The notes: a model not told the origin generated them from the letters alone. 64,000 nucleotides of DNA from Zanthoxylum bungeanum (GCA_019454045.1 SKCR01021094.1:1-64000); one strand, 5' to 3'; positions 51,654 through 63,013 are shown, counted from the first letter of the stretch. Numbers and translations are program-made.

Positions 51654-51878
51654 TATATTATTGTTCAAAATGTACTTAGAGAATTAGGTTCAATTTGAAT
51701 TTTTGTTACTTGATTATGCCTTTTTTGATTTTAGAAATGTATGTAATAGCCTTATATTTTAGTCAAAAACCAACTACACATAAATTATTCTCTAATATAC
51801 AAATTAAATTTCATTTACTCTACCAATTGAGTATTTATAACTTTAGCCTTTTTTTTTTTTTTTTTTAAATATAACTTA
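51361..51878. other. AT-rich stretch with long homopolymers
   Basis: T runs lie at about 51618-51650 and 51848-51866. No gene or repeat family is recognised. The stretch ends in GAT, the target duplication of the CACTA element. Confidence 0.5.
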
Positions 51879-51881
51879 GAT

Positions 51882-53416
51882 CACTACAAAAAAGGGGCCT
51901 TTAGCGTCGAAACTTTTCGACGCTAAAGTAAAAATTTTTGACGCTAAAGGTTATTAGCGTCGAAAATTTTCGACGCTAATTTTCGACGTTAAAACTTGGA
52001 CGAGAAAGACAATTAGCGTCGAAATAAAAAATTTCGACGCTAAAGTACAATATTTTGCGTCAAAAATATTTCGACGTTAAAATATGTATTTGGCGACGAA
52101 TAATTTCGACGCCAAAAAGTTGACCTTTAGCGTCGAAATATTCGACGCTAAATGTGATATAATATTAAAAAATATATATCATTTTATTACCTTTAGCGTC
52201 GAATATTTCGACGCTAAAAGGTATAAGAATGTTATTATTACAAATTAATCTCAAACTAATTTCATTACAAAAGTAATTAAATTTGTTATAAAAATTATTA
52301 CAAATTTGTTACTAAAAATTTATAATAATGACATTTTTATTGATATAAAACTAAAATTACAAATTTTATCACAATAACAAAATATAAAATGATATTTTTA
52401 TTGATATAAAACTAAAATTACAAAATTTTATCACAACAAAAAAAATATAAAATGATAAAATACAATATTAAAATACAATTTTCCATCTTCACTTTAATTT
52501 TCTTCATTATCATCATTTTCACCATTTCTTCATCTTCATATTCCCCTACAAAAATAAATAAATAAATATTAGATCTGAGTATAAAATACAAAACAAACAA
52601 ACAAACAAAACATTTAAGGAAAAATAAATTTAGAGAGGAAATAAGAGTATGAGAGAAAGAAAGTGATAATAGAAGAAATGAAAGAGCAAATGAATTTATA
52701 GGCAAAAAAAAAACCTTTAGCGACGAAAATGATTTCGTCGCTAAAAATCCTCAAATAGCGAGAATTTTTCCGCCAAAATTTTGATCTTTAGCGTCGAAAT
52801 ATTTGACTTTTAGCGTCGAATATTCGTCGTTAAAAGTCAAAATTTAAATTTAAATTTATTAGGCGGTAATTTCAAATTTTTAAGGGGAATTCGAAAATTT
52901 TAAAATTAACCTTTAGCGTCGAAATTTAGAGTCGACGCTAAGGTTCAACCTTTAGCGTCGAAATTTACATTCGACGCTAAAGGTTGAACCTTTAGCGTCG
53001 AATTTTTTTACTGTTAGCGTCGAAAAATAGTCGCTAAATGTCAAAAAATTAATTTGAATTTATTAGTCGATAAATTCAAATTTTGTAAGGGGGAATTCGA
53101 AAAATTAAAATTAAACTTTAGCATCGAAATTTAGATTCGACGCTAAAGGTTGAACCTTTAGCGTCCAAATAATATTTCGACGCTAAATGTTCATCCTTTA
53201 GCGTCTAAATAATTTTTTGTCGCTAAATGATGGAATCTTTAGCGTCGAAATAGAAATTCGACGCTAAATCATCAATCCTTTGGCGTCAAATAATTATTTC
53301 GACACTAAAAGATAAACCTTAGCGACGAATCTAATTTCGACGCTAAATAGTTTATTGGCGTCGAAAAAAATTCGACGCTAAATGTTTGGACGCTAAAGGT
53401 CTATTTTGTTGTAGTG
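51882..53416. mobile_element. Non-autonomous CACTA (En/Spm-type) transposon
   Basis: The element begins CACTACAAAAAAGGGGCC and ends GTTGTAGTG, giving terminal inverted repeats that start with CACTA. It is flanked by a 3-bp target duplication, GAT (51879-51881 and 53417-53419), as expected for this superfamily. The subterminal thirds carry well over 30 copies of TTTAGCGTCGAAA or its reverse complement, often as adjacent inverted pairs; such repeats bind the transposase in known CACTA elements. No transposase is present. The central part (52210-52720) lacks the motif and holds a ~65-bp tandem duplication (near 52326 and 52389). Confidence 0.92.
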
Positions 53417-53519
53417 GATCCTATAATTTTAAATATTTACAGCTTACTCAAAATTATTATTATTTTTTTAAAATAAAATAAAAAAAAAGTAGCGGCTAAA
53501 ATTTTATTTCTTATAAATT

Positions 53520-53995
53520 TTTAACCCCTCGTATTTTGAATTCATTCAATTCGATTCGCATTAAAGATGATATTGATATGAAAATAGTGATTTGTTTAGT
53601 AAAATGATCAATTCAAATTCGATTAGTTTATTAAACGAATCAAATATGAAAATAAACTCACCGATTTATTTATTTATTATTTTTTATTTGCTTGCTTTTG
53701 CTAGTTGTTGTTATTTTTCAATTAAAATTCGAGAAATTATTTCTAATTTCCACAAAAAAAACTATACAATCTAGATTTGGTGGGTCATTTTAATAAATCT
53801 ATTAATTATATATTTCATACATAACTATTTATAAAGAATTGATTTAAATAAATTATGGAATTATATTAACATTAAACAAATATTTATTTATGAAATGAAT
53901 CGAATACAAATTCTAAATTAACATTCATTTATTAAACGAATCGAATACGAATCCAATAAAACATTTTGATTCGATTCGTCAATTTATTTCGTCAC
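53520..53995. repeat. AT-rich dispersed repeat with short inverted ends (copy 2)
   Basis: This is the partner of 49864-50365: it shares TTCGATTAGTTTATTAAACG, GTTGTTATTTTTCAATTAA, ATTCGAGAAATTAT and TTTTGATTCGATTCG, in the same orientation. The right end TTTCGTCACCCC is the reverse complement of the GGTGAC start. Its left end is less clear. Confidence 0.45.
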
Positions 53996-54262
53996 CCCTG
54001 CCGCCACAGATGAGTAACTTAGTTATGTCATCATGCACTTGAGCTAGATCAATATTGAGGGTAGTTTGGGAATTTCATTTCATTCGGTGCATATTCATGT
54101 AATGATTTTAGAGCAAGCATATTTCCATAAATAATTAGAGTTTTGGGACAAATGACTCCTCTCTCTTCTTCTTTACCGGAATTTCTTCTTTCTTTCTTCT
54201 TTTATTTTATTTTTATTTATTTTTATTTATTTTTTTATTTTTTATTTTCTTTTTGGTCTCTT

Positions 54263-54268
54263 TATATA
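54263..54268 (+). promoter_or_regulatory. Candidate TATA box of the HMA gene
   Basis: CTCTTTATATATTC lies about 290 bp upstream of the start codon. A CA-rich stretch (54296-54308) sits about 30 bp downstream, where transcription would start. I could not find a palindromic zinc-deficiency response element (RTGTCGACAY) in 53420-54555. Confidence 0.4.
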
Positions 54269-54371
54269 TTCTAATAACATTATTAATGTCTTTTCATACA
54301 CACACAAAGCAATAGAGTCCTCCTCTTCTTAAACTCCACTAATTTTCTTGCCTACTTAAACCTTTGCTCAC

Positions 54372-54398
54372 ATGGCTTTCTTCACATCTCCATGCTAA
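54372..54398 (+). other. Upstream ORF 1 in the HMA leader (8 codons)
   Basis: ATG GCT TTC through TGC TAA encodes MAFFTSPC. It lies between the candidate TATA box and the start codon. It would be in the mRNA if transcription starts near 54300. Its effect on translation is inferred only. Confidence 0.35.
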
Positions 54399-54556
54399 GA
54401 GCTGCAAGTGAATCAACAAAGCTTTTAATTTTTCTCCCACAAATAAAACAAACAAGTTCAGTTTTTTTGACCAATTTCTTTATTTCTTCTTATTTAGATT
54501 TTTTCATTCAATATTTTTTTTTTAATATTTCTTCTTTGTGTTGCAGAAATAAATAA
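54392..54556 (+). other. Upstream ORF 2 in the HMA leader, overlapping the main ATG
   Basis: An ATG at 54392 opens a 54-codon frame, out of frame with the main ORF, that runs without a stop until TAA at 54554-54556. It therefore overlaps the main start as TAATG. It would be interrupted if the leader intron 54408-54546 is spliced. Confidence 0.3.
54408..54546 (+). other. Candidate 5'-UTR intron of the HMA gene
   Basis: A possible donor (GCAA then GTGAAT at 54408) and a strong acceptor (pyrimidine-rich tract then TTGTGTTGCAG ending at 54546) lie ten bases before the start codon. The acceptor is convincing; the donor is only one of several possible. Confidence 0.35.
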
Positions 54557-57500
54557 TGGCTGCTGCTGATCAAGAAAAAAACATTACAAATCCAACGATA
54601 AAATATCAGAAAAGCTACTTTGATGTGTTAGGCATATGCTGCTCGTCAGAGGTCCCTTTGATAGAAAATATTCTCAAATCTCTTGATGGAGTTAAAGAAG
54701 TTTCAGTGATTGTTCCATCAAGAACAGTCATTGTTGTTCATGACACTCTCCTCATTTCTCAGCTTCAAATTGGTAAGAAAAAAATTGCCAACAACAATTT
54801 TATTTTATTTTATTTTTTTTCTAAAAATAAACACGTACGTAATAATGGTCTAAAAAATTTGTTTTGCCAAAAAGTGCTTATTTATTAAAGTTACCATTTG
54901 TTGAAGAAGCTGATATGTCATTGTAGGGAGAAAAATTTAATTGGGTTGGTGTGATGTGATGGTCTAGTCTATTATATATATAGTTGAGTAGGATTGTGCC
55001 GACGTATTAGTTCAACAGATTGAGTTGATACGTCAATTTTTTTTTTCTTAATCGGGCTGATTAATTTGTTGGTGGATGATTCAAAATATGATTAATTTTG
55101 AAGATTTTGTTCTTGACTTGTGTATACTTTTTTATTTCGTGTGGATAAAAAATTGTAACTGAATTTCTTGCTAAAACAATGAAACACAATTGAATTATAT
55201 TATACATTATTCATACTATGTTTTTAATTTTAATTTTTTAACAAGATTTATTTATATTTTTCAATTTTGTTATCGATATCTGATTTGATGGAATCTCTGG
55301 CTTGCTATTTTCAAAATTAACACGATTCTCTATGATTAAGTAAATGAACATTGATTATTTAATAAATTCATTTAAAAAACCCATGATAAAGGGGAAATAA
55401 TAAAATAGGACCACCAACTTTAATAATCATTTGTGCACGTGGGGTTGGTTCTGTCTCAAATTTTTAAAATATATATATATACTAGTTTTTACCCGTGCCT
55501 ACGACACGGTGTTACAGTATTTGCCCGTATCTACGGCACGGTGTTACAGTATTTGCTCGTGCCTACGGCACAATGTTACAGAATTAAATGATTTTATTTT
55601 TTAATTAAATGATACCTGTGCCTATGACACGGTGTTACAGTATTTGCCCGTGCCTACGGCACGGTGTTACAGAATTAAATGATTTTATTTTAACTTTCTA
55701 TTTTTAATTTGAAAATTATTGACCATTTCCATCAATCAATTCATTCTCTTTCATCCAATTACCAATGAAATGATTTGGGCCGTCAATTAAGCCACATAAA
55801 GAGAGCCGTTGGATACACTCACTTTCCTCCAACACCATTCTTCTTTATTATATAGATATATAATCAATCAATACCAAATACTCTTTATGTTCAATTATTA
55901 TGAAATTATTATTTAAAGTTTTTTTATTAAAATAATGACAGTGAAGGCTCTAAACCAAGCAAGATTAGAGGCAAATGTGAGAGCATATGGAGGGAGAAAT
56001 TACCAGAAAAAATGGCCAAGTCCATATGCAATGGCTTGTGGGATATTGCTTGCAATATCAACATTGAAATATGTGTATCATCCCTTGCGTTGGTTTGCAA
56101 TTGGAGCTGTTGCTGTTGGCATCTTTCCTATTTTTTTAAAAGGATTTGCAGCCTTAAGAAATTTCAGGCTTGATATCAACATTCTTATGCTTATTGCAGG
56201 TAACTCTTTATTCTTTTTGTCATCAGGAATCTATTTTAATATAGTTTATTAAATTCCCTCAAGTTTATAAAATAGTCAAAAATTCCCAAACCTAGAGATT
56301 ATTTTTGAAAAGTTGAAGAGTTTTTGGTTATTTTCAAATTTATTGAGTTTCTTTTTTTTCAGAAGAGAGAAAAAAAAAAGAGTATTTAAACAAACATGTG
56401 GTGATATACTGTGATATCATTTTCTATTAGAATTTGTATACCTATGGTTATTATTATCAAATTAGTCCCTTTATTTAACAAAAATAACATTCGAGCCTAT
56501 AGTTTTTCCACTCAGACCAACTGAACCCTTGCCATTTATATTTGTTAACTCAAATTTGAGTAGTGCCATTATTTCATCGCCAGAAGAAGTGTATATTAAT
56601 CTTTTTAACAAACATTAAATGGTACAGCCCTATTCGGAAACATGTAGCCCAAATCTTATTTTTAATTTTTTGGAAACATTTAAAAACATATTCACCAAAC
56701 CTCCCGATCCGGGCTTAAGCGGAGTAGGTAAAACCCCTATATTCTCTAGGTTTTTACAAAGAAATGTACCTCTTGAACTCGAACACAGGACTTGATAACC
56801 AAATCCTAAACTTTTTACTACCAAGCGCATTCCCTGAGGGGCCCAAATATTAATTTCTTAAACCACATCAAATAATTTGATAATAACCCAATTAAAATTG
56901 GTAAGTTTTTTTCTTTTAATTTTTCCCATTAAAAGGAATAATAGCCCCTGATTGAAGTTTCATTAAAAAAAAAAAAAAAAAAAAGAATAAACTCATCTCA
57001 GTTTATTTATTTATTTATTTTTGCCCTTCAATTAAATTTCAACAAAATAGAAAAGTCAATATAATAGTTTGATATCATAATTCTTACTTGACATAATATT
57101 GATCATATGAGAAGTTATATTATAAATTTCTTTTATATATGTATATATATATATAAAAATATATATATATATAAACAAATGTTTTTTTTTCTTTATTAGG
57201 TGGGTTAAAAAAGCATTTTTGCTTTGACACAAAAGACAAAATATCCACCTTTGCAATTTTTGCTTTAGTTTTCAATCAATAAAGTCTTCTCACAATACCC
57301 ACCTTTGCAATTTTGTCCTCTTTCTTTTTAAACCCAAATTTAAATTAAATCATATACCCATTTTATGAAAGATTGAGAAAATTCTAATTGTTATTTTTTA
57401 CTTTATTTCAGATTCATAGATTAAAATTTTTTGATTACAGAAGTTCATACGTTATAAAATTCGGATTCAAACATATGCATATATGTACGCTATGTCATTA

Positions 57501-60500
57501 GTATACGGGAGTCTGTATTAGAGAAAGATTTTTATTATAATATATATACACTCTTGAATAATTTATGATGAAGATTGCTCACCACAAAAGACTTAAATCT
57601 AGCTTAAATTATGGCTTCATATAATTTCTTTTTCCTTTTTATCTATGTGATATGGAGACTATGAGTTAGGTATGTTTGTTATCGGCTTATTCAAGATACT
57701 ATTAACTTGTCTTACAAGTAAAGTAATGCCTTGCAACAGTGATAGGTACAATTGCTATGAATGATTATATTGAAGCTGGCATTATTGTCTTCCTCTTCAC
57801 TATTGCAGAATGGCTTGAGTCAAGGGCAAGCCACAAGGTTTGCTATCAGCTGCCTTCCTTTTTCACCAAATTGAAAAATAATGATGTTAACTAAAGGTGG
57901 TTCCGGGACCGCCCTAAAATCCAAACCTAAGAAGTTTCAAATTTGAAGTATATAATATGACTTTATATATATTTTAATTTTTATTGGTAGGGTCTTATAA
58001 ACTCATCTAAACCCTTAAAATTTAAGATAATTTAGGATCACCCTTGATGTTAATATGTGCTTTAAAAGCACATTTCACTTTCACCATAATCAATCAAGTT
58101 CAAAAAAGAAAGACCATTTTATTAGTAAAGGTCGTACCTAATGCACAAGTTTTTTCACATAGCAAGTTTTTTTCTAGGTTTCGAACTCGTGACCGAGTAA
58201 ATAGCATGTTAACACTAAAGCACGACCTTCGATAATTTTATGAGTAAATAAAAAAAATATATATTCAATTTAATTCTCAGGCAACTGCTGTAATGTCATC
58301 ATTGATGAGCATAGCTCCTCAAAAAGCAGTAATAGCTGAAACTGGAGAAGAAGTTGATGCCGGCGAGGTGAAATTGAACACTGTTCTTGCAGTTAAGGCT
58401 GGTGAAGTTATACCAATTGATGGAATTGTTATAGATGGGAAATGTGAAGTGGATGAAAAAACTTTAACTGGGGAGTCATATCCAGTTTCAAAGCAAAAAG
58501 ATTCCATTGTTTGGGCTGGCACAATTAATCTAAATGGTACAGCATTTTGTTTTTCTTCATTACAGAAGTTGATGTTTTTTCACTAAAGGGTTTAATTTGT
58601 TTCTTGACTTACAGGTTACATCAGTGTAAAAACTACTGCTGTATCTGAAGATTGTGTCGTGGCGAAAATGGCAAAGCTAGTGGAAGAAGCTCAAAACAGC
58701 AAATCAAAAACACAAAGATTCATAGATAAATGTTCTCAGTATTACACTCCAGGTTAGTCAAATTTTTGATCAAGTTCACTTTTACTTGAGCTACAAGTAA
58801 ACAGCAAATTTATATTTTAGCTCATATGGTTACTTATTTTTGCAGCTGTTATAGTTATATCAGCCTGCTTTGCTGTGATTCCATTTGCTCTTGGAGTTTC
58901 AAATCGCAGGCATTGGTTTCATTTAGCATTGGTGGTATTAGTTAGCGCATGTCCTTGTGCATTGATCCTGTCCACACCTGTTGTGACTTACTGTGCCCTT
59001 ACAAAAGCTGCAACTTCTGGTCTACTAATCAAAGGAGGAGACTATCTTGAAACTCTTGCAAAAGTTAAGGTCATGGCTTTTGACAAAACCGGAACGATCA
59101 CAAGGGGGGAATTTGTTGTGTCTGATTTTCATCCTCTTACTCAAGATATAAGCTTAAACACTTTGCTTTACTGGTAATAACTGTCAGGGTGTGTAATATA
59201 TTTTCAATTGATTAAAAAGATGCTTAAATTGAACACAATGTTGTTTACTTATTGATGAAGTTTTTTTTAAGGCTTTCGAGCATTGAGAGTAAGTCGAGTC
59301 ATCCAATGGCAGCTGCACTTGTTGATTATGGGAGATCGCTTTCCATTGATCCAAAGCCTGAAGATGTGGAAGATTATCAAAATTTTCCTGGAGAAGGAAT
59401 TTATGGGAAAATTGATGGGGAAGAAATTTACATTGGAAACAGAAAAATTGCTGAGAGAGCTGGCTGTAGCACAGGTTTTGGCCTTCATTTGCCTTAACTT
59501 TCTTGTTAAACAAGAAAACTCTAATTTCCAAATCTCTATATATATGATCGGTCTTGATCTAACCTTATGTTGTTGTTTGATATTTAGTCCCATCTTTAAA
59601 AGGAGAAAAAATGAAAGGAAACACAATTGGATACATTTTCTCTGGAGCATCCCCTGTTGGAATTTTCTGTCTTTCTGATGCTTGTCGAACGGGGGCTACT
59701 GAGGCAATCAATCGGCTGAAATCATTAGGCATTAAAACTGCTATGCTCACTGGAGATAATCATGGATCAGCTATGCATGCACAAGAACAGGTTCACTTCT
59801 AGTCCTGCACACTCAATCCACTTTGTTTGACAGAACTAATCGAAAAGTTAAGTAACAAGAAAAGCAAAATTATGGTATGTGCAGCTAGGTAATGCCCTAA
59901 ATGTAGTTCATTCAGAACTTCTTCCGCAAGACAAGGCGAAAATTATCAATCAGTTTAAACAGGAAGGGAAAACTGCCATGATTGGAGATGGAGTAAACGA
60001 TGCTCCAGCGTTAGCAACAGCTGACATTGGTATATCAATGGGAATTTCTGGCTCCGCACTTGCAACAGAAACAGGACAAGTCATTCTTATGTCAAATGAC
60101 ATAAGAAAAGTACCAGAAGCCATCCTACTTGCGAGAAAAGCTCATTGGAAGGTGATAGAAAATATTATTGTGTCAATCGCGACTAAGGCTGGTATCATTG
60201 CCTTGGCCTTTGATGGTCACCCTCTTGTTTGGGCAGCTGTTCTTGCTGATGTTGGAACATGCCTCATTGTGATCCTTAATAGCATGCTACTTTTGCATGG
60301 AACACACTATCATAGAGGTAAATGCTCCAAATCTTCTTCTTCATCGCATTCTCACAAACATGTTAAGAAATGTTGCAAGTCTAGCGGAAAGCATTGCGAA
60401 TCTTCAGATGCAAGGCAAACCAAAAAGCATGGAGAAAAATGTTGCCAATCTTCAGCTGAATTACACACTCACAAAAATGGATGTGAGACCAATCACTGCC

Positions 60501-61231
60501 ATCCATCTGACAGCCAGAAGTATTGTTGCTCTGATAGAAAAGCTCAAAACCGATGTGAACCTAAAGATTGTTCTTCCAAAGGATGTGCTTCAAGATGTGA
60601 TGATTCTAGCTCTTGCAGTTCAAATACATGTGGGAATAATCAGCTCTGTGCAGGTAGTGATCATGGAACCGAAGAGGATAAGCACTGTGATCACAAGAGC
60701 TGCAGTAAAGATGATTATGATATTGAGGCACAGAACACTAATAATTGTTCAAGTTTGTGCATAAGCAATACATGCCCAAATCCTTTTGAAAAAAAAGGTG
60801 ACTATGGAGGAGATCATTTGAACCATTATGTTTCCAAGGAAGAAGGCCAAGAAGTGACAAATCATGAACATTGCCATTCACACAACTGCAGTGAAAAGGA
60901 TGTAAAAAACCATGTTCATGTTAAGGACTCCGGAAGCCATAGTTGTGGACATCAGCATCAATGGACTGAGTCTACTCCAGTGATCAAGAAATGTTGTACA
61001 GATCACTTTAAAGGGCTTCACACCGCCATTGATTTGCCGCTGGGAACAGATCAAGAGGAATCATCAGTTGCTACGATTGCTTGTATGAGTTTGGAGAAGA
61101 GAGAAATTGGAGGGTGTTGCAAGAGCTACTACATGAATCAATGCTGTGGAAGCCATGTGCAATTTGGAGCTGGTTTTGGAGGAGGAGATTTGAGTGAAAT
61201 TGTCACAGAACAGATTTTAAAAGTACCTTAG
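54556..61231 (+). CDS. Zn2+/Cd2+-transporting P1B-2-type heavy-metal ATPase (HMA2/3/4-like), 9 coding exons
   Basis: Exons: 54556-54772, 55942-56199, 57740-57837, 58281-58536, 58615-58752, 58846-59173, 59272-59474, 59588-59790, 59885-61231. All introns are GT-AG and phases agree, giving 3048 nt, 1015 aa plus stop. From the N-terminus: a metal-binding domain with the plant Zn-ATPase CCxxE site (GICCSSE, residues 26-32), actuator TGES (254-257), CPC in the sixth membrane helix (358-360), phosphorylation site DKTGT (Asp402), SSHP (440-443), TGD (554-556), GDGVND (601-606), then two final helices with LADVGT. The C-terminal tail of about 300 residues is rich in Cys and His, with six CC pairs. The family uses ATP to export Zn2+ and Cd2+; HMA2/4 load xylem from the plasma membrane and HMA3 fills the vacuole. 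Length is between Arabidopsis HMA2 and HMA4, far above HMA3, so HMA2/4-like is favoured. No break is seen. Confidence 0.95.
55482..55856 (-). mobile_element. Short non-autonomous Helitron-like element in HMA intron 1
   Basis: On the minus strand the element starts TC (TCTATATAATAAAG) and ends CTAG, preceded by a GC-rich hairpin, CCGTG-TCGTAGG-CACGG, about ten bases before the end. It lies between A and T, the Helitron target. It contains five tandem units of about 32 bp built on CCGTGCCTACGGCACGGTGT then TACAG (55490-55680). No Rep/helicase is encoded. Confidence 0.6.
56659..56840 (-). mobile_element. tRNA-derived SINE, copy 4, in HMA intron 2
   Basis: This is a reverse-oriented, diverged copy: the minus strand has GTGTTCGAGTTCAAGAGGTA (box B-like), GTAAAAACCTAGAGAATATA and a GTTTCCAA-type end. 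It is flanked by GCCCAAATCTTA (56647-56658) and GCCCAAATATTA (56841-56852), a 12-bp target duplication with one mismatch. It does not touch splice sites. Confidence 0.75.
58030..58236 (-). mobile_element. SINE-like tRNA-derived remnant in HMA intron 3
   Basis: The minus strand reads GGTCGTGCTTTAGTGTTAAC, then GGTCACGAGTTCGAAACC, a box B-type motif. Its body differs from the other four SINEs, so it would be a second family. Its boundaries are uncertain and no target duplication is clear. The open frame at 58044-58235 is in the opposite sense and not a gene. Confidence 0.4.
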
Positions 61232-62880
61232 CTTACAAGAAATTTAAGATCTTTTTAGTTTTTTTTTTCTGATAATGTATATGCTTGTTTTGGCTAAAGA
61301 AAGCATTTTTCAATTTTTGAGGAATGGAAATGACTGAAGCCAATAACAATAATTTCTGAAAAACATAATCTTTTTAACAAATATATATATTCATAAAACA
61401 AAAACGGCTCCACATTCTAAATCTAAATATATATTTTCTCAATCCGACCAACTTTCTAAAAGGGTTTGTTTGCCAATTGCCACCAAAAAAGAATAAGCAA
61501 ATACATCCATCCCCTTAAAAGATCTAACACTCGCACATTCTTCATATGGTTAATGCAACTTTTGGCTTATAATTTAATAAACTACAAATGGAGTAGCACC
61601 ATGAGCTTATAATTAAGGCGTAAAAATTCAATTGTAAAATCTTAATTTCCATATTTTTCCATGGCATGCCAAGCCAAGTTTCAAAGTGATCATAGAGAGT
61701 CTATTCAGGGATAGCCCTGAGTTGCCTTGAATTTTATGAGATCGTAGGTGAGGTCTTAAAATGAGGCTCATTCGATAAACGATAAAAAAAAATATACGAG
61801 TTATATTACATACTAAAAATTAATTTTTTTTTTATAAATTGGAAGCCATAATTTTATATAAAATTTAGAGATTCTAACTGACTGCATACGTCAACTCTTC
61901 CCAGAACCATCTACCATATTTTGGGTTACGGAATCTGTTTGATCTATTTTGTTTTTGTCTAATGATTCCACAACACATATTAGTTGTCTCTAGTCTTGTT
62001 TGATAATATCCTTCGTGAAAGATTGAAATGATGCAGCTGTTTGTAATTCAGTATAAAGTTTAAGTAAATCAAAAGGAAATGTTAAACTGAAACAAATTCA
62101 TTTGATCAGATTTAAGGGTCTTAAGTGAAAATTTTAATATTTTTTGTAAATTTTATTTTTGACCCCCTTAGATTTTATTGTGATTATGTAATGGCTCTCT
62201 CAAATCTTTTGTTTCTATATTATAGTCGAACAAATCAAAATCTTGATTCTGAAACAAACTTAATCTTGATCGTTTGAAATTTTTTTGAAACTCCCGAATG
62301 CAACTCATTCTTTTATTAAATTCTTGTCATGTGTGCAACTCTTCTAATTTGAACAGTGCATTACTTTGGACTATAATGAAAAATAAGATAAATACAATGT
62401 TACATAATAGGAAAAGTATGAAATATACATAATTAGAGAGTATATTAATTTAGGGTTTGCAAATGGGTTGAATTTGAAAAATCATGATCGTAATTTAAGT
62501 ATTTTATTTATTTAAGTTCGGACTAGGGAAAACATAATATGAACATCAATTTAAAATTTAAGAAACTGCACTATTCTAATATATTGAAAAAATTAACCCA
62601 AAAAAAAAAAAAAAAATTAATAAACAATGTTTTAATTTGGGAATGAATTTTTCTAAATCAGACCCATTTGTGAACCAAACTTAATTAGAAATAGAGAAAG
62701 TACGTATATTTTTTCAAAAATGTTACTTTTGCAAAATAATATTGACAAAATTTAGACAAAATGTCTAAAAATACCAAGTATCCTTTACTTTATTACAACT
62801 TATTTATAAGTATGTGGGGTATTTTTGGTAAACGAGAAAAGTGGATATAAGTTTTTTTTTTTGTCCATATTAATTATAGA
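61232..62880. other. HMA 3' UTR and downstream AT-rich flank
   Basis: The stop codon is followed by a T-run and TGATAATGTATATGCTTGTT, a composition typical of a plant 3' UTR. An AATAAT word at about 61345 could serve in polyadenylation, but no site can be fixed. No other gene or repeat family is recognised up to 62880. Confidence 0.45.
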
Positions 62881-62897
62881 TAAAACGAATGATTATT

Positions 62898-63013
62898 TAG
62901 TCTTTTCATACGTTTTGTCAAAATTTAATGCTGATATATATTTTTTTAATACAATCATGTTAAATTGACAAAAATAAAGTGACAAAATTTTGACAAAGCA
63001 TATGAAAAGACTA
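62898..63013. repeat. Imperfect inverted repeat with 29-bp arms
   Basis: The left arm (62898-62926), starting TAGTCTTTTCATACGTTTTG, is the near-perfect reverse complement of the right arm (62985-63013), ending AAGCATATGAAAAGACTA. The spacer is about 58 bp. It could fold as a hairpin or be the core of a MITE; no target duplication is visible. Confidence 0.65.

Noticed and set aside
51890..53410. CRISPR-like array from the regularly repeated GCGTCGAAA words
   Set aside because: The repeats are short, inverted, irregularly spaced and enclosed by CACTA ends with a GAT duplication, in a plant genome.
60297..60764. 155-codon open frame inside the last HMA exon
   Set aside because: It is a shadow in another frame of the Cys/His-rich tail.
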